Shown here: positions 37,116 through 51,008 of the stretch, one piece after another
Position numbering within the stretch: the first letter of the stretch is position 1
How the letters are laid out: each line of letters opens with the position of its first letter
Source: Cliona cf. orientalis
Lineage: Eukaryota > Porifera > Demospongiae > Clionaida > Clionaidae
Length of the DNA: 64,000 nucleotides
Direction of reading: 5' to 3'
Assembly (NCBI GenBank): GCA_963930775.1
Contig: OZ005707.1
Span: forward strand, 5,332,001-5,396,000
Position numbers and translations under genes: made by a program
The notes under the pieces: generated by a model
What the model saw: only the letters and a program-made list of their open reading frames with translations
Told to the model about the DNA's origin: nothing
Databases searched by the model: none

Positions 37116-37270
37116 TGATCTGACTTCTTTTTGAAGGCGGATTGTCACCAAGATTTCTGTTATCCAACTAGCTAGCTACTTTTAAATCAAAATCTCACTG
37201 ATAGAAGCTCAGAAACATCAGTCTAACTTGTTTGCACCCATGTACATAGCTACGAAAAGCTGAGAAACAT
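37116..37270 (+). pseudogene. Relic of a P6-like last exon and 3' UTR
   Basis: The stretch containing GTCACCAAGATTTCTGTTAT (37144 onward) and AGAAGCTCAGAAACATCAGT matches the end of P6 exon 8 and its 3' flank (about 45565-45700) over roughly 150 bases with a few changes and a small insertion (AGCTAGC). No other P6-like exons precede it. Immediately upstream the sequence is the 3' flank of P4, also seen behind P5, so the rest of a P6-like gene appears deleted. Not translatable as a gene. Confidence 0.78.
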
Positions 37271-37342
37271 TAATTTCTTGGCTATCTCTGCATGCTATAA
37301 ACTGCTGATACAGCATTGCACATGTGATACTGCTGGATATTA

Positions 37343-37900
37343 GGCCAAGCAAAGTTAATTAATAGTTTCTCAGGCCCGCCCGCATCAAATTTTGAGAAAG
37401 CAAGACTTTTTTATTTATTTTTCACGTGAGCAGTCACGTGCTAATTAATTTAATTAACAGACAAAAATTGGAATATACAGTAAAGAGTTCATAAAACTAA
37501 CTGTTTTCTGGCATCTCGGGATAGTTTGGTTGACATCTCACAACTGAAGTCTCCGTGAAAGTGGTATTTAGCCAGCAGCAAGCTATTTTCTTCAAAGATG
37601 ATGACGTCATCTGGTGCAGGCTAATCTTGTCATCTTACAAGGTTAGTACGACTGATAAAACTTTTCTCTACTAAATAGAAAGCTAAACTTGATTGTTAGG
37701 CTATATATTCTCTCTGGTTGGACTTCAATACTTGTATTTCAGCACTAGCTTATGTATCAACCACGTGCAGCACTAGCGAAAATGGGCGTGGTCACTATCG
37801 CCACGCCCATTTTTCATTAAAAAATAAAATAAAAAGCCGCCTCCCGCATGGGTTTTGAATTTTGAAAGCCTGAGAAACTAGTAATTAAGTTTGTTTGGCC
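37343..37900. mobile_element. 558-base inverted-repeat element with TTA target duplication
   Basis: The left end GGCCAAGCAAAGTTAATTAA continues TAGTTTCTCAGGC; the right end is its inverted copy with three or four mismatches. TTA flanks both sides (37340-37342 and 37901-37903). GGCC termini and a TWA target are shared with the element at 36711-36973, suggesting the same PIF/Harbinger-like mobilising system. Internally it has an inverted pair GGGCGTGG / CCACGCCC near 37782-37810. No transposase is encoded. Confidence 0.75.
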
Positions 37901-39812
37901 TTATGCAATCGTGTGCAATGTGCATTCTTGTGGTTACTCTGACATTGTGCTAGGATCCATGTAGTAATGTTGGATAGGCTGTACAGTGTACTGCTCAGTG
38001 CTTGCGCGCTAGGGGTTTGCACTATAGTGCTTCATTAACCCTCGCCGCAAAGCGTAGGCGGGGAGGGTTACTGCAATCCGTTCGTCCGCATGGTAAGGGT
38101 CGTCTGAGAGAAAGTATACGCATCCGAGGATTACCAGGCATCAAGGAAGAGTGGTCACGTTAAGTTCTGCCCAGTGGTGTAGTAGTGTGCAGCTGTGGTT
38201 GCCATTCTGTGCCTTGCTGGTCAGTTGTCAATGCAGTGACAGTGTAAACAGGCGGTGTCTCCCAAGTGCATAATTCAGTTAAAGTCTAGTAGTCACAGAG
38301 GCTTTCAGTGACATAGCCAGGTGCCTTCCCCCTACGCCTATATCATGCACTGACTCTGAAGAAAACCCGGTACAGGGTATGTAGCTAGTTCAATACTCCT
38401 GATATTGAGCAGGCATACACATTGAGATATGCTGTAGATCTATATTATGTGCATGAGTCATGCATGCTTGTAGCGGTGAGGGTTCTGCACTCCTGTGCAT
38501 TCATTATATTATTATGGTGGCCAAACAATTCTATGTAGAACTTTTCCACTATCTTTGCTTTCCGAGGGTTCACTAAGGAAAACCGTACCTATATAGCTTC
38601 ACAATAATTATGTGTGTGCATGTGGTTATACGGAAAGATTCATCAAAAGTCTGAGAGTACAACACACCCATCATTGTTGTGTATTCCGTAGCCAAGGGAT
38701 TTTTCACGATGCCATACCTGGCCAGCCTAGAAATCCTGCATGGTGGGATGGTATTTCAGGAATGCATGGACCTGTCCCACCTATATATATAGCACTATTA
38801 TTAGACCCCACATTTGAGGAGATGATTCAGAACAACTCATTGTCAATGAGAAACTGTGACTATAGTGAACTGTGATATTAATAGATTTGCAGAACTGAAC
38901 ATTGCATGCTTCATGCTTGCAATTGGAAATGATTAGGACAATAACTTGCTTGGAAACAGACCTTTCCCAGTATTCTGCTTTCCGAGGGCTTGCTATAGGT
39001 AGTTTTTGGTGGGTGCAAGCAAACAAAGGTGAGAATGTAGGTGAATGCATAAGGCTAACAACAGCTAGCACATTTCTGACTGCAGATAGTATTAATAGCA
39101 TAATTATGTGCATCATACTTGTTACATAATATTGTCCATGGCAATGCAAGCTAGTGTAATAAAAGTGCACACTAGTGTGCACTGTGGGCTAACATGATAA
39201 ACTATACAATAATAAGATAGATAAACTATACAATAAAAATTAATGGGGCACATGTATTCCCCAGCAATGCCACTGCTTGCTAATAAAGATCAGGGTTAGC
39301 TTTTAAAGTCATAATTGATATCAATTTTCTCAAAGTCTGAGGGTACTATGCACCCATCATTGTTTGTACATTCCATCATTGAACCACAACAACTCAAAAT
39401 GCAAACCCTAACCCCTACCCTTTGCCTAAATCACTGCCTATAATCTACATTGTTCCAATGCAAATCCTACAGCTAAGCACGTTCTAAAGGTACATAAATT
39501 AGTATACTATTAACTAAGTATGTAACTGTTACTTATTAACATTATAGATCACTGCATCATCCCATAAACATGTGCTATATGTAGCTGATAGTCCATACCA
39601 AACAATATACTAACAAAAGAAATTCTTGGATAATAGATACCATATGTAGCCACAGGCTTCAGGTGTGACTATAGATAGACAAAATACAATGTGAATGGTG
39701 TAATTCAATAACTAACACCTTATAAGCTTGATTCAAGATGAGCTGCAGCTCAGTTGCTAGCTATCTCTATTGTCATAGAAGAGGTGCTCAGTGGCATTTA
39801 ATCAAATCTGGC
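37901..39812. repeat. Duplicated spacer block A (upstream of P5)
   Basis: About 38520-39400 matches block B behind P6 (about 45755-46700) in order: the GATTCATCAAAAGTCTGAGA segment, the CTTGCTTGGAAACAGA segment, TTTCTGACTGCAGATA, CTGTCCATGGCA-type sequence and CTCAAAGTCTGAGGGTACTA. A hairpin-like CCCTCGCCGC...GGCGGGGAGGG sits near 38039-38065. The last 400 bases are the P5 promoter, a duplicate of the P4 one, with CTTATAAGC at 39719-39727. No exon recognised. Confidence 0.72.
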
Positions 39813-41831
39813 ATGGCACTTCAAGCGGTACTAGTGCTTATCGTATTAATCAGCAGCCTATCTTTGTCAGCCTCTCAGTCGTGTGGTTCGGTGCAAAGCT
39901 GCACTCAAGTCTATGATGCGGCTAACTGCCCTCCAGACTACTCGAGTAGATTCTATGACAACTGTTATACTAAGACGTCAAAATCAAGCTGTAGTAACCC
40001 AGTTGGACCTACACCGAGCTTGTAAGTTGAAATTCGTGCATGTGGAGAAAGAGAAAGAGTTGGATTGAGGTGATTCTTGATTTATCACGTTTTTGTATCT
40101 ACAGAGCAGTTAATTGTTTTGACACGTGTATCACGGGTGTGAATCCACTACCCTTGCAGTGCTGTGCTGATTCCATCTCCATGCCTAATACCATTAAACT
40201 AAGCGACCCACATCCTCAGTATCTGACTGCAAGACTTCATGCCCCAGATGAACCTGATTATCGTTTGAACACATACTGCAAGTAAGTCTTATCCTATGAA
40301 TACTCTGCATGCTTCTGGATTCTATAAAAAAAGCCCAGTGTTACTATCATCTTGTTTGTAATACTTGTATAGGTACAATATTCAGTGTCCCAGTGAGGAC
40401 TTCAATCTCCACTACACGATGGTGCGATTCAGTGTTGAACCACCTGATACAAACAGCAAATGTCTAGACTTCATGCGTGCGTTTTCGTTGAATCTAAAAT
40501 GTAGTAACTAGCTATAATAGAAGTTGCTTCTTTTTGTAGAATATGAATTCACAGCCACTGGGACACCTGTTCTTATGGACCTCTGTGGAAGCATGGAAGA
40601 TTTGCCAAAAGTACAGAGATATGGTGTCCACGGTTCAGGTCTTACCTTGGACTTTCGTAGCAACCGCATAAACACAGGAGAGGGATTTTTCTTGGCTTTG
40701 ACGTGCACACGACCTTTAGCAGCTAGAAAGAAACGATTTTCCGATAGTCCTACACTGGATCCATCCACAGATGAAGTACTGGTAGTTATTCGACCAACTG
40801 CCTGTACCCCATCTCAGAACTTGACAGCCAAGGTTGGAAGGGAGTCCATGGACGAGCCCCTGAAAACCGCTGAGGAGTACTTTGTAAGATATTAGCTAAT
40901 TTGTTCATATTTGGTCGTTGTTTCGATTTATGCATCAGGCATTTCTATGGTAGAAATTTTGACTCTTTTTAATCACTAATACCAGGTATCAAAATACAAG
41001 GAGCTTTGACTACAAGTGCCATCATTATTGCATTATAAAACACTTCAATATCAGCCATAATAATATGGGGGCCCTATCCAGAGAAAACTTTAATACTAAA
41101 TTCTCTTACAGGAGGAAATATTCCCTACGGAAGATTCCAGCACTTCAAATAATACCATACTTGTGGTACCCAGAGGAAGTGTGGTCCAATATAGGCAGAG
41201 TAACATCTATGTGGAACGAGATGGGAAGACAGTGAATCATTTCAAAATGATTCGGACAATGCAAGTGTACAACAGAATTGAGGGCAATCTGACATACCAT
41301 CGCTCCGCCCCATCAAACAGAACCCTGCCAGGATATGGTGGGTGTTGATAAAAAATTAAGTTAGCTCATTATGATAATAATATTAGTATGGCCTGGCAAA
41401 ATTATTATGTACAACTGCAGGATTTCTGCGGATTGGAAATGACAGAATAGCTCAGTACATTCAAACCATAATTGATCCAAAGGTATGTAACTAATTTTAT
41501 TAATTTTTTTGCTCATGGCTTTAATAACTTGTATGTGTAGTACTTGTTGAACGATGAAGAGGAGCTGATTGTGCGTGATTTATTTAAAGAGATATTCATT
41601 CGAGAAAAGCAGGATGAAGGTGAGGAGTAATCAGCATTAATTAGAAATAACATGATTGCATCCCGTCTGATTGCAGATGCTCATCTAGGAATTCAGTCTG
41701 AACAAGTGGTTGACTGCAATATAAATAGGCTGGCTGAGCTCAACAAGGATTCATGTTCGGATACTGTCAGAGCAGTTGCTACTTTCTTCTTGGACACCGA
41801 TACCTTTAAGGACATTTGTGACAATCATTAA
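39813..41831 (+). CDS. Secreted Cys-rich/CUB-domain family protein, copy P5
   Basis: Eight exons: 39813-40021, 40105-40281, 40373-40476, 40540-40883, 41112-41337, 41421-41482, 41541-41619 and 41677-41831, family phases, about 451 residues. Closest to P4 in exons, introns and flanks. It starts at MALQAV with a signal peptide ending LSASQ; an in-frame upstream ATG (39738) would add 25 residues and spoil it. The N-terminal Cys module is complete (YDNCYTKTSKSSC). CUB domain; basic linker AARKKRFS; C-terminal region with VYNRIEGNLTY, LPGYGFLRIG, YIQTIIDPK, YLLNDEEELIV, CNINRLAELN and AVRAV. Exon 4 begins with Gln (QYEFTATG) where the other copies have Arg. Unknown function; secreted. Confidence 0.87.
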
Positions 41832-43641
41832 TTGAAGCTGATATACAGAATTAAGTGATTAAAAAAGCTATATGACTGATTGAAATTTTACATAAGCCTG
41901 TGTGTTTCTTGTAGCTATATAACTGTACTTGTGATACCCCATTGTTACATGATAATTAATTTTTGCACATAACTTATGCATGCAAGCATGGAGTGTTCAA
42001 ATCTGAAAGGAGGAAGGAGTTCATTCATGGAATCGAGAGTCATGATTTATCTCCTTCTCAGGTCAGTTAAGGACTGGGACCAGCTAAATTTTACTATGTT
42101 TACCATGTATTGTAAGCATAGTTACAGCAAAATGAAAAGTAATGAAGTAATGTGACAGTTATCCCAGGTTCTTCAACCTTTGATGTGGCCAATGACACCG
42201 CTTTTAGCCCCGCCCATCAAACCGCAACGGACACGCCTCCATTTTCGTGGAAGCACTTCAGTCAACATGGATGAGCTAGGCGGTGAACTTCTCGGCCATG
42301 GATGAGCTAGATAGCCATAGTAGTAGTTTCTTACTTTGATTTATAACATTTTTGTCGTTTGCAATTTTTAAAATGACCGTTCATTTGGTAGGGAGAGGTG
42401 AAAATCCACAAAAGTGCCACTCCCACTTTCTATTTAAAGCCTTCTTTCGAGAAACTGGAGGGGTAAGTTAAAAATTGCAAACGACAGATCTTTAGATATT
42501 ACTTACATAAGTACTATGAGCGATAGAACTCGTCGAACCATCTTGTTCCAACACCCCGCTTAGCACAGTCTACCTATTCCTATACTTCACTACTAGCGGG
42601 TGTGGCTTAGGTCACATGACCTGTCAGTTAGCTGCTCCAGAATCGCCAATTAGAAGGTCTCCTGCTGGCTGTACATGGATGAATCATTGATAAACTCAAA
42701 GGATTATCACGTATGCACTGGATTTTCTGTGTAAAATCCGTCGATCTGGGAGATAGCTGTACGGTGGGCGGGGACCCTGCTATGAATATCATTATCGCGC
42801 GGGTCCCAGTCCTTAACGTGTCTGAGTTCACATCTATTATTATTAGCATGCAGCCATTGAGGGCGGAAGAGAATACCGGTAGGCTGCATGAGTGCTCAAT
42901 ACATTCTAAATGGCACATTGAAGCATGACATCCGTGAGGTGGATTTTTTTCTCTAGCCACCTGCTGATTCAGTCCTGTAGACTAGCTAAGTGTCCACAGG
43001 GTGTCGTAGATTGGAGGATTGGCTGTGTACTGGGTACTGGGGATGCCCCTACGATTACAAGGCAAGAGAAGGAAGATATAGGCCAGTATCACTGTACATC
43101 TAATTGACCTCATCAACTGGGCATGAGTCAGAACTAGCTATGATGCAATCCATAATATTATAGCTATAATATTATTGTGTTGGATCATGTGTAGAGAGCT
43201 TTCAAGTAGCTATACTAACATAAACTTCTCATGCCATATTATGGTTTCCACTAATTACTTGTTAGCCTCAACATAAGTTGTGTGCTTGTCTAGGTGTGGT
43301 GCTTTATCATAATAATATGATCGGATCTAACCTATAGCTAATATGTAAGTTGTGGTGGACATCTATACAAAGTACCTACCTGGAGCAGTCTAAATCACTT
43401 AGGACGGGGCTGATCCCACTTAGTTTGTGGGAGTAAATATGTCACATTGAGTAACAAACAGATACTGTTAAGATGTAGGTGTAATAGCTCTGTAGACAAA
43501 ATTAATTAAAATTAATGATTGTGCATCACCCCTTGCAAAATTAACACTTGCTCGTAGAATTTGTTTAAAAAGCCGAGTTAATCTTTGTAGCATTATTGTT
43601 CGAATTCTCTCAAGCAGCTTACAGACCTAGTATATAGATTC
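41832..43641. other. P5-P6 spacer
   Basis: It begins with the 3' flank shared with P4 (to about 42060). A small inverted repeat (GTCGTTTGCAATTTTTAA at about 42354-42371 and its reverse complement at about 42469-42486) could be a short hairpin element. The Ig-like relic (42713-43107) is listed separately. CTTAGGACGGGGCTGATCCC near 43398 repeats a motif from the spacer before P4. TTTAAAAAG near 43564 is a possible TATA region for P6. Confidence 0.5.
42713..43107 (+). pseudogene. Possible decayed immunoglobulin-like exons
   Basis: Two short stretches in different frames each end in the F-strand pattern of Ig domains: RAEENTGRLHEC (near 42860-42895) and RQEKEDIGQYHCTSN (near 43063-43107, then a stop). 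No partner exons or B-strand Cys/Trp pair can be placed with confidence. It could be a relic of a larger Ig gene or chance. Confidence 0.25.
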
Positions 43642-45628
43642 ATGGCAGATCAAGTCTTATTGGTGTACACTTGTATAGTGTTGCTCAGCCAGCACCTTGC
43701 TTTATCAGCCTCTAAGACATGTGGTTCTTCACTGAAGTGCAGCCAAGATTATAGTCCAGGATGCCCGCCTGACAGGTCAACTCTTCTTTATGACAATTCA
43801 ATGTCCACAAAGTTGAAGTGCAACAAACCTATTGGACCTGCAGTATCTGGTAGTCTGTAAGCAAAGAGGGAGAGAGCTTGCATGTTGTTTTCTCTATTGG
43901 AAAGTATCAGTGTATGATGCCATACTCAATGCTATTATTAAATGTCATGTAACAAATTTTTATCATTGTTGCTTCATGCATACAGATCAGTGAATTGCTA
44001 CGACACATGTGTCCACAACATACCGGAATCCAACATCCCTATACAGACGTGTGTTGACTCGATCAATGTGCCTAATATTATGTCAGTCACAAGGGATGTA
44101 AAATCAAATGTAATCATAGAAGTTCATCCGCCAGCTGTAGGGAGCGACGAGTACCAACTGAATAAGTTTTGCAGGTGTGTCCATGCAAATGAATGATACT
44201 ATATAATATTCTATGTGCATTAGATTATATTAATATGCATGTGAATACCTCAAATAGAAGGCAATAATTATAGGTCACACTTTACCAACTTCATTAATAC
44301 ATTAATAACTGTTTGTACAGGTACAATGTTCAGTGTCCAAATGAAAATTACATGCTCCACTATACAGTGGTGCAAGTAGACATCGAACCGCCCATTCATG
44401 GCCGATGTCTAGACTTCTTGCGTACGTTTTATTGTCAGGCTAGATTTTACATAATTATCATTAAGATAAATGGTTTGTTATTATATATTACAGGTTTAAA
44501 TTTCAATATCACTGGACTAAACCTAACCAGCGATTTGTGTGGAACGTTACCTGACAAGACTTGTCACAGTGGTGACAAATGTGGTTTTCATGATTCAAAG
44601 CTTGCTTTAGATTTTCGGAGCAACCGTATCTACTCCAAAGGTGACTTCAAATTGGGATTTGTATGCATTCCACTATCAGCAACGACCAAGAAGATAGTAC
44701 CAGGCTCTAAAAATAGAAACAGTGTACGGGATCAGTGTTCGCCACCTCTAAGTTTGAGTGCTAGGAAGAGCACCAACAGACCAACAACAGCAAAGGAGTT
44801 TTTTGTGAGTCATACAATTTAATGCTCAAGTGGTGTTCCTATTTACATTTTTGGTCCTTTTCATTAATTGTATTGTTGTGTAGGCAATAGCTAGCTAATT
44901 GAGATATTATGATACCTGTAGGATAAGGTATTTCCAGGCTCCTTTTCAAGTCGTTCTGATATAACTGTCACAAGAGGAGGCGTGGTCAAGTACAGGAGTA
45001 ATATGATAATTGTGGAGCACAAGGGGAGGATCTTACGCCGCTTTTGGGGGATAAAAAGGTTGCAGGTTCATAATAGAATCGAGGGCTACCTCAACTTTGT
45101 TAGGAATTCTTCTCCATTAGGGAGAACATTCCCGGGATATGGTGAGTCTATATAGATTCTTATTTTGTTAGTCTGATAGGATCTGTGATCAAAATTAATT
45201 AACACAGGATTTCTACGAGTGGGAAGAACAGGAATAGCCCAGTATGTTCAGACCGTGGTCCACCCAATAGTACGTATAGATGAACAGTAGATACAGAATA
45301 TATTTTCCAGTTGTATTCTCAATTTATAGTATTTGTTAACTGATGAGGAGGAAGAAACGGTGCGAAAGCTGTTTAAAGAACACTACAATCGAAGAAAGCT
45401 CAAAAATAATTATTGTGAGTATAATTTCACAGCATTACAATTACAAACTAGTAATACATTTTAGATTCAACATCTCAACTGAATAAGATTTGTAGTGTTA
45501 ACCGATTGGCAAAACGGAACATTGCTTCATGCTCAAGAGTGGTCAGCGCGGTGGCTAACTTCTTTTTAAAGACGGATCGTCGCCAAGATTTCTGTTATCC
45601 AACTACTTTTAAACCAAGATTTCGCTGA
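43642..45628 (+). CDS. Secreted Cys-rich/CUB-domain family protein, copy P6 (divergent subtype)
   Basis: Eight exons: 43642-43856, 43986-44174, 44321-44421, 44494-44804, 44922-45141, 45208-45269, 45330-45414 and 45465-45628, family phases, about 448 residues. Signal peptide ends LSASK. It is clearly more diverged than P4/P5/P7: YDNS replaces YDNC; the CC pair is QTCVD (one Cys lost); the CUB segment has extra Cys (DKTCHSGDKCGFHD) around LALDFRSNRI and FKLGFVC; the linker is short and basic without RRKR. The C-terminal region reads ITVTRGGVVKYRSN, VHNRIEGYLNF, FPGYGFLRVG, YVQTVVHP, YLLTDEEE and SRVVSAVANFF. The last exon ends TFKPRFR. The relic at 37116-37270 derives from a copy like this one. 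Unknown function; secreted. Confidence 0.85.
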
Positions 45629-47158
45629 CAGAAGCTCAGAAACATCAGTCTAACTTTTTTGCACCCATGCACGTAGCTACAAAAAGCTGAGAAACATTTA
45701 CCTAGCTATAATTTCTTAATCAGTGCTGCAGGATTAGTGATAGCTTAAAATAATGTTAGTGGCCAAACAATTCTTTTGGAGATATGCAGAATGTTGCCAA
45801 TAATTATCTTTGCTTTCCAGGGTTCACTGTAAGGGAAATGTTAACCATAGCTTCACAATAATTTTATGTGCATGGATGTGGTTATGAAAGATTCATCAAA
45901 AGTCTGAGAGTACAACACACCCATCATTGTTGTGCATTCCATAGCCAAGGGATTTTTCACGATGCCGTTATATGGCATACTGCATGGGCCAGCCTAGAAA
46001 TGCTGCATGGTTGGATGGTATTAATTTTCAGGAGTGGACTTGTCCCACTTATGTATAGCACTATCATTAGACCTCATATTTTCAGGAATAATTTTATTGT
46101 CAATGAGAAATAAACTGTGACTAGTGATAATATTATGATTAGGACAATATTAAACTTGCTTGGAAACAGATCTTTTTAAGATCCAAGTTATAAATTGCTA
46201 ACAGTGGTGGTAGATTTTTAGCTGGGTGCAAAAATTAATAATAAAATAATTAAGGTGAGAGCACAGGTGAATGTATAAGGCTAATAGACTTTATAACAGC
46301 ACATGCATTTCTGACTGCAGATACTATTCCATGTAGACAGTCTACAGCATGCAGTATACTTGTTGTTACATAATACTGTCCATGGCAGTGTAATAAAAAG
46401 TTCACACTATGGGCTAGCATGTTTATAGGCTAGATAAAGGTACACAATAAAACTATATTACATGCAAGGGGTGAATGTATACCTACAAGTCACAGTTTGG
46501 ATTTGGTGCATGCAGATGAACCCACATGCACACCCCCCTCCCCCCAGCAATGCCACTGCATGCTCACTAATGAACAGCAGGATTAGCTTCACATCATTTA
46601 AAAATTATAAATTAATTGACGTCAATTTAATTAATTTTCTCAAAGTCTGAGGGTACTACACACCCATCATTGTTTGTGCATTCCGTCATTGAACCAAGGG
46701 ACTTCTTCATGATGCCATATTGAGCCGGCTACTAGGAAATCCTGTTTGTTGAGATGCAAGATATTTCAGGATTGGACCTAGCTATTGCTTCATGTCCCGC
46801 CATTAATAATAATTGATACATTATGGTCTCATGCATACAGTATATATAGTACTCACTATAATTATCATACAATGTCATGCTAGAATAATATTACTAAGTG
46901 GGTGAACACTACTTCACCAAACTATATAATAATATGATCTTAGATAAGAGCTATAGATATTAAGAATAAGTTCCTTGCATAAATCACATTGCTATAGGTT
47001 TCAGGTGTGTAGCCAAGTAGACAAAATAGTGTAAGGGGGGATTATTATATAAAAGTTTGGCAATTGATTTTGACTCAAAAAAGTATATTGCATCAGCGTG
47101 ATACAGAGAGGTACTCAAACTATATAAGTACACTGTTAGCATTCAATCATCTCCAGTC
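45629..47158. repeat. Duplicated spacer block B (between P6 and P7)
   Basis: About 45629-46700 matches the sequence following the P6-like relic and block A (37170-39400), without the 558-base element. This shows that a unit of P6-like gene plus spacer plus P4/5/7-like gene was duplicated. CTATATAAGTA near 47119-47129 is the likely TATA region of P7. No exon recognised. Confidence 0.7.
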
Positions 47159-49645
<2,487 letters not shown>

Positions 49646-50219
49646 ACTGAAGCTGGATCATTGCTGCAGCTGTTGCTACTTAATACAGAACTTGAACCAA
49701 CAAGCTGAATAACATTAAATTTTAGACTACAAGCTGCCTTTTTTTTTGCAACGCTACCCCCATTAACCTTAATTTTTGGATTTCTCATTTATGCCAAGAA
49801 ATCATGTGCAGAATTGAAAATGTGCCCTGGTTATTAATTTTTAAATGGTTAAGTTATTCATAGCCTCGTATACCGGAAGTAATTGCTAGAGCTAATCAGA
49901 TTTATGATGACATGCCATTTGAACTAGGAAGTGGCATGCGTGACGTTTCCGGATGACTCGATCCTTTGGGCCAATCCCACACATGCATGCATGCTCACCG
50001 GCAGTACTCTGCACAATACCTCACAAGAACTTGGCGCATCCCTCCCTCGAGAGTTTGTACCTGCAAGTCAGTACTTTACTTCATCTGCGCAGTCTCTATA
50101 TCTCGTTCGAGTCTGGTTCTGAGACGACTTTGTATCGGAGCCCGAGTTGTTCAAAGACAAGCCAAAAGACAAGACGCTACTGTCAGTGAGCCCTGTTTTG
50201 GGGAACGAACTACCATAAT
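49646..50219 (+). promoter_or_regulatory. Promoter/5' UTR region of the PTB docking-protein gene, with ETS-like sites
   Basis: After the P7 3' flank, ACCGGAAGT at 49872-49880 and TTTCCGG at 49947-49953 resemble ETS-family sites in opposite orientation. The sequence then becomes less AT-rich toward the proposed first coding exon. No clear TATA box. Confidence 0.35.
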
Positions 50220-50974
50220 ATGGCTGGTAAGTGGGAAATTTTGTTTAGCTTTTGTAGCACAGTAGACAAAGCAGTGGGTCAGCGAGCTCCGAAGCTAGTA
50301 AGGGCCCCCCTGGCTACCATGAGTGTTTGCAGCCTCAGCGTTGCACTAGTGTACTGTGGGTCTTCACGGGTGTGTGACGAGTGAGAACCACTTGAATGGA
50401 GTAGCAGTGTTGTTGTCCTACTCGTGTTTTGTAAACTAAAGAACAGCTAGGAAGCTCTAGTCTTGAGGATGTCCAGCTGTGTTGATTTAGTTTTGCTTGA
50501 CAGTATCAGTGTGTGTGTGTTAGCCTCGTACCCAGGCCCTGGGGTACGAGGCTCTTTGTGTGTATGTGTGTGTGTGTGTGAGTGTGAGTGTACTGTGTGT
50601 ATGCATTGTAGGGCGTAAGAGTGCATATGCATGTTACGTGCGTCTAGTCCAAATGCCTTATTGGCAAGTTTACCAAACAGTTAAGTTCTCCACAAAGAAA
50701 CTTTGTTTGTTTCCATACTTGTCAATGTACTGTGGGGAGGCGATTAAGAGTTGAGTATTGTGTATGTGAGAGAGACACTTCAAAGGTTATCTTGACCAAT
50801 AGAAAGGTGAATTTGAATTCCACCACATTCTCAAGCACTGGGGCCCTCAGGTTGCAGATAATAAATTATATTATAGGATATGATTGTGCCATGTGTTTTG
50901 TGATGAGTCTTTGACAGCCAGTGCTCTAAGGTTGACCATGTGTTTGAAGTATTCATTGACGTGGTGTGTGGTCA

Positions 50975-51008
<34 letters not shown>

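Noticed and set aside
38039..38065. GC-rich hairpin as a transcription terminator or regulatory hairpin
   Set aside because: Intergenic and not next to any gene end; more likely part of an interspersed repeat.
42266..42310. Short frame MDELGGELLGHG after a GC-box-like sequence, resembling a first exon
   Set aside because: It stops after 12 codons, the ATGGATGAGCTAG unit is itself repeated, and no donor or downstream exon fits.
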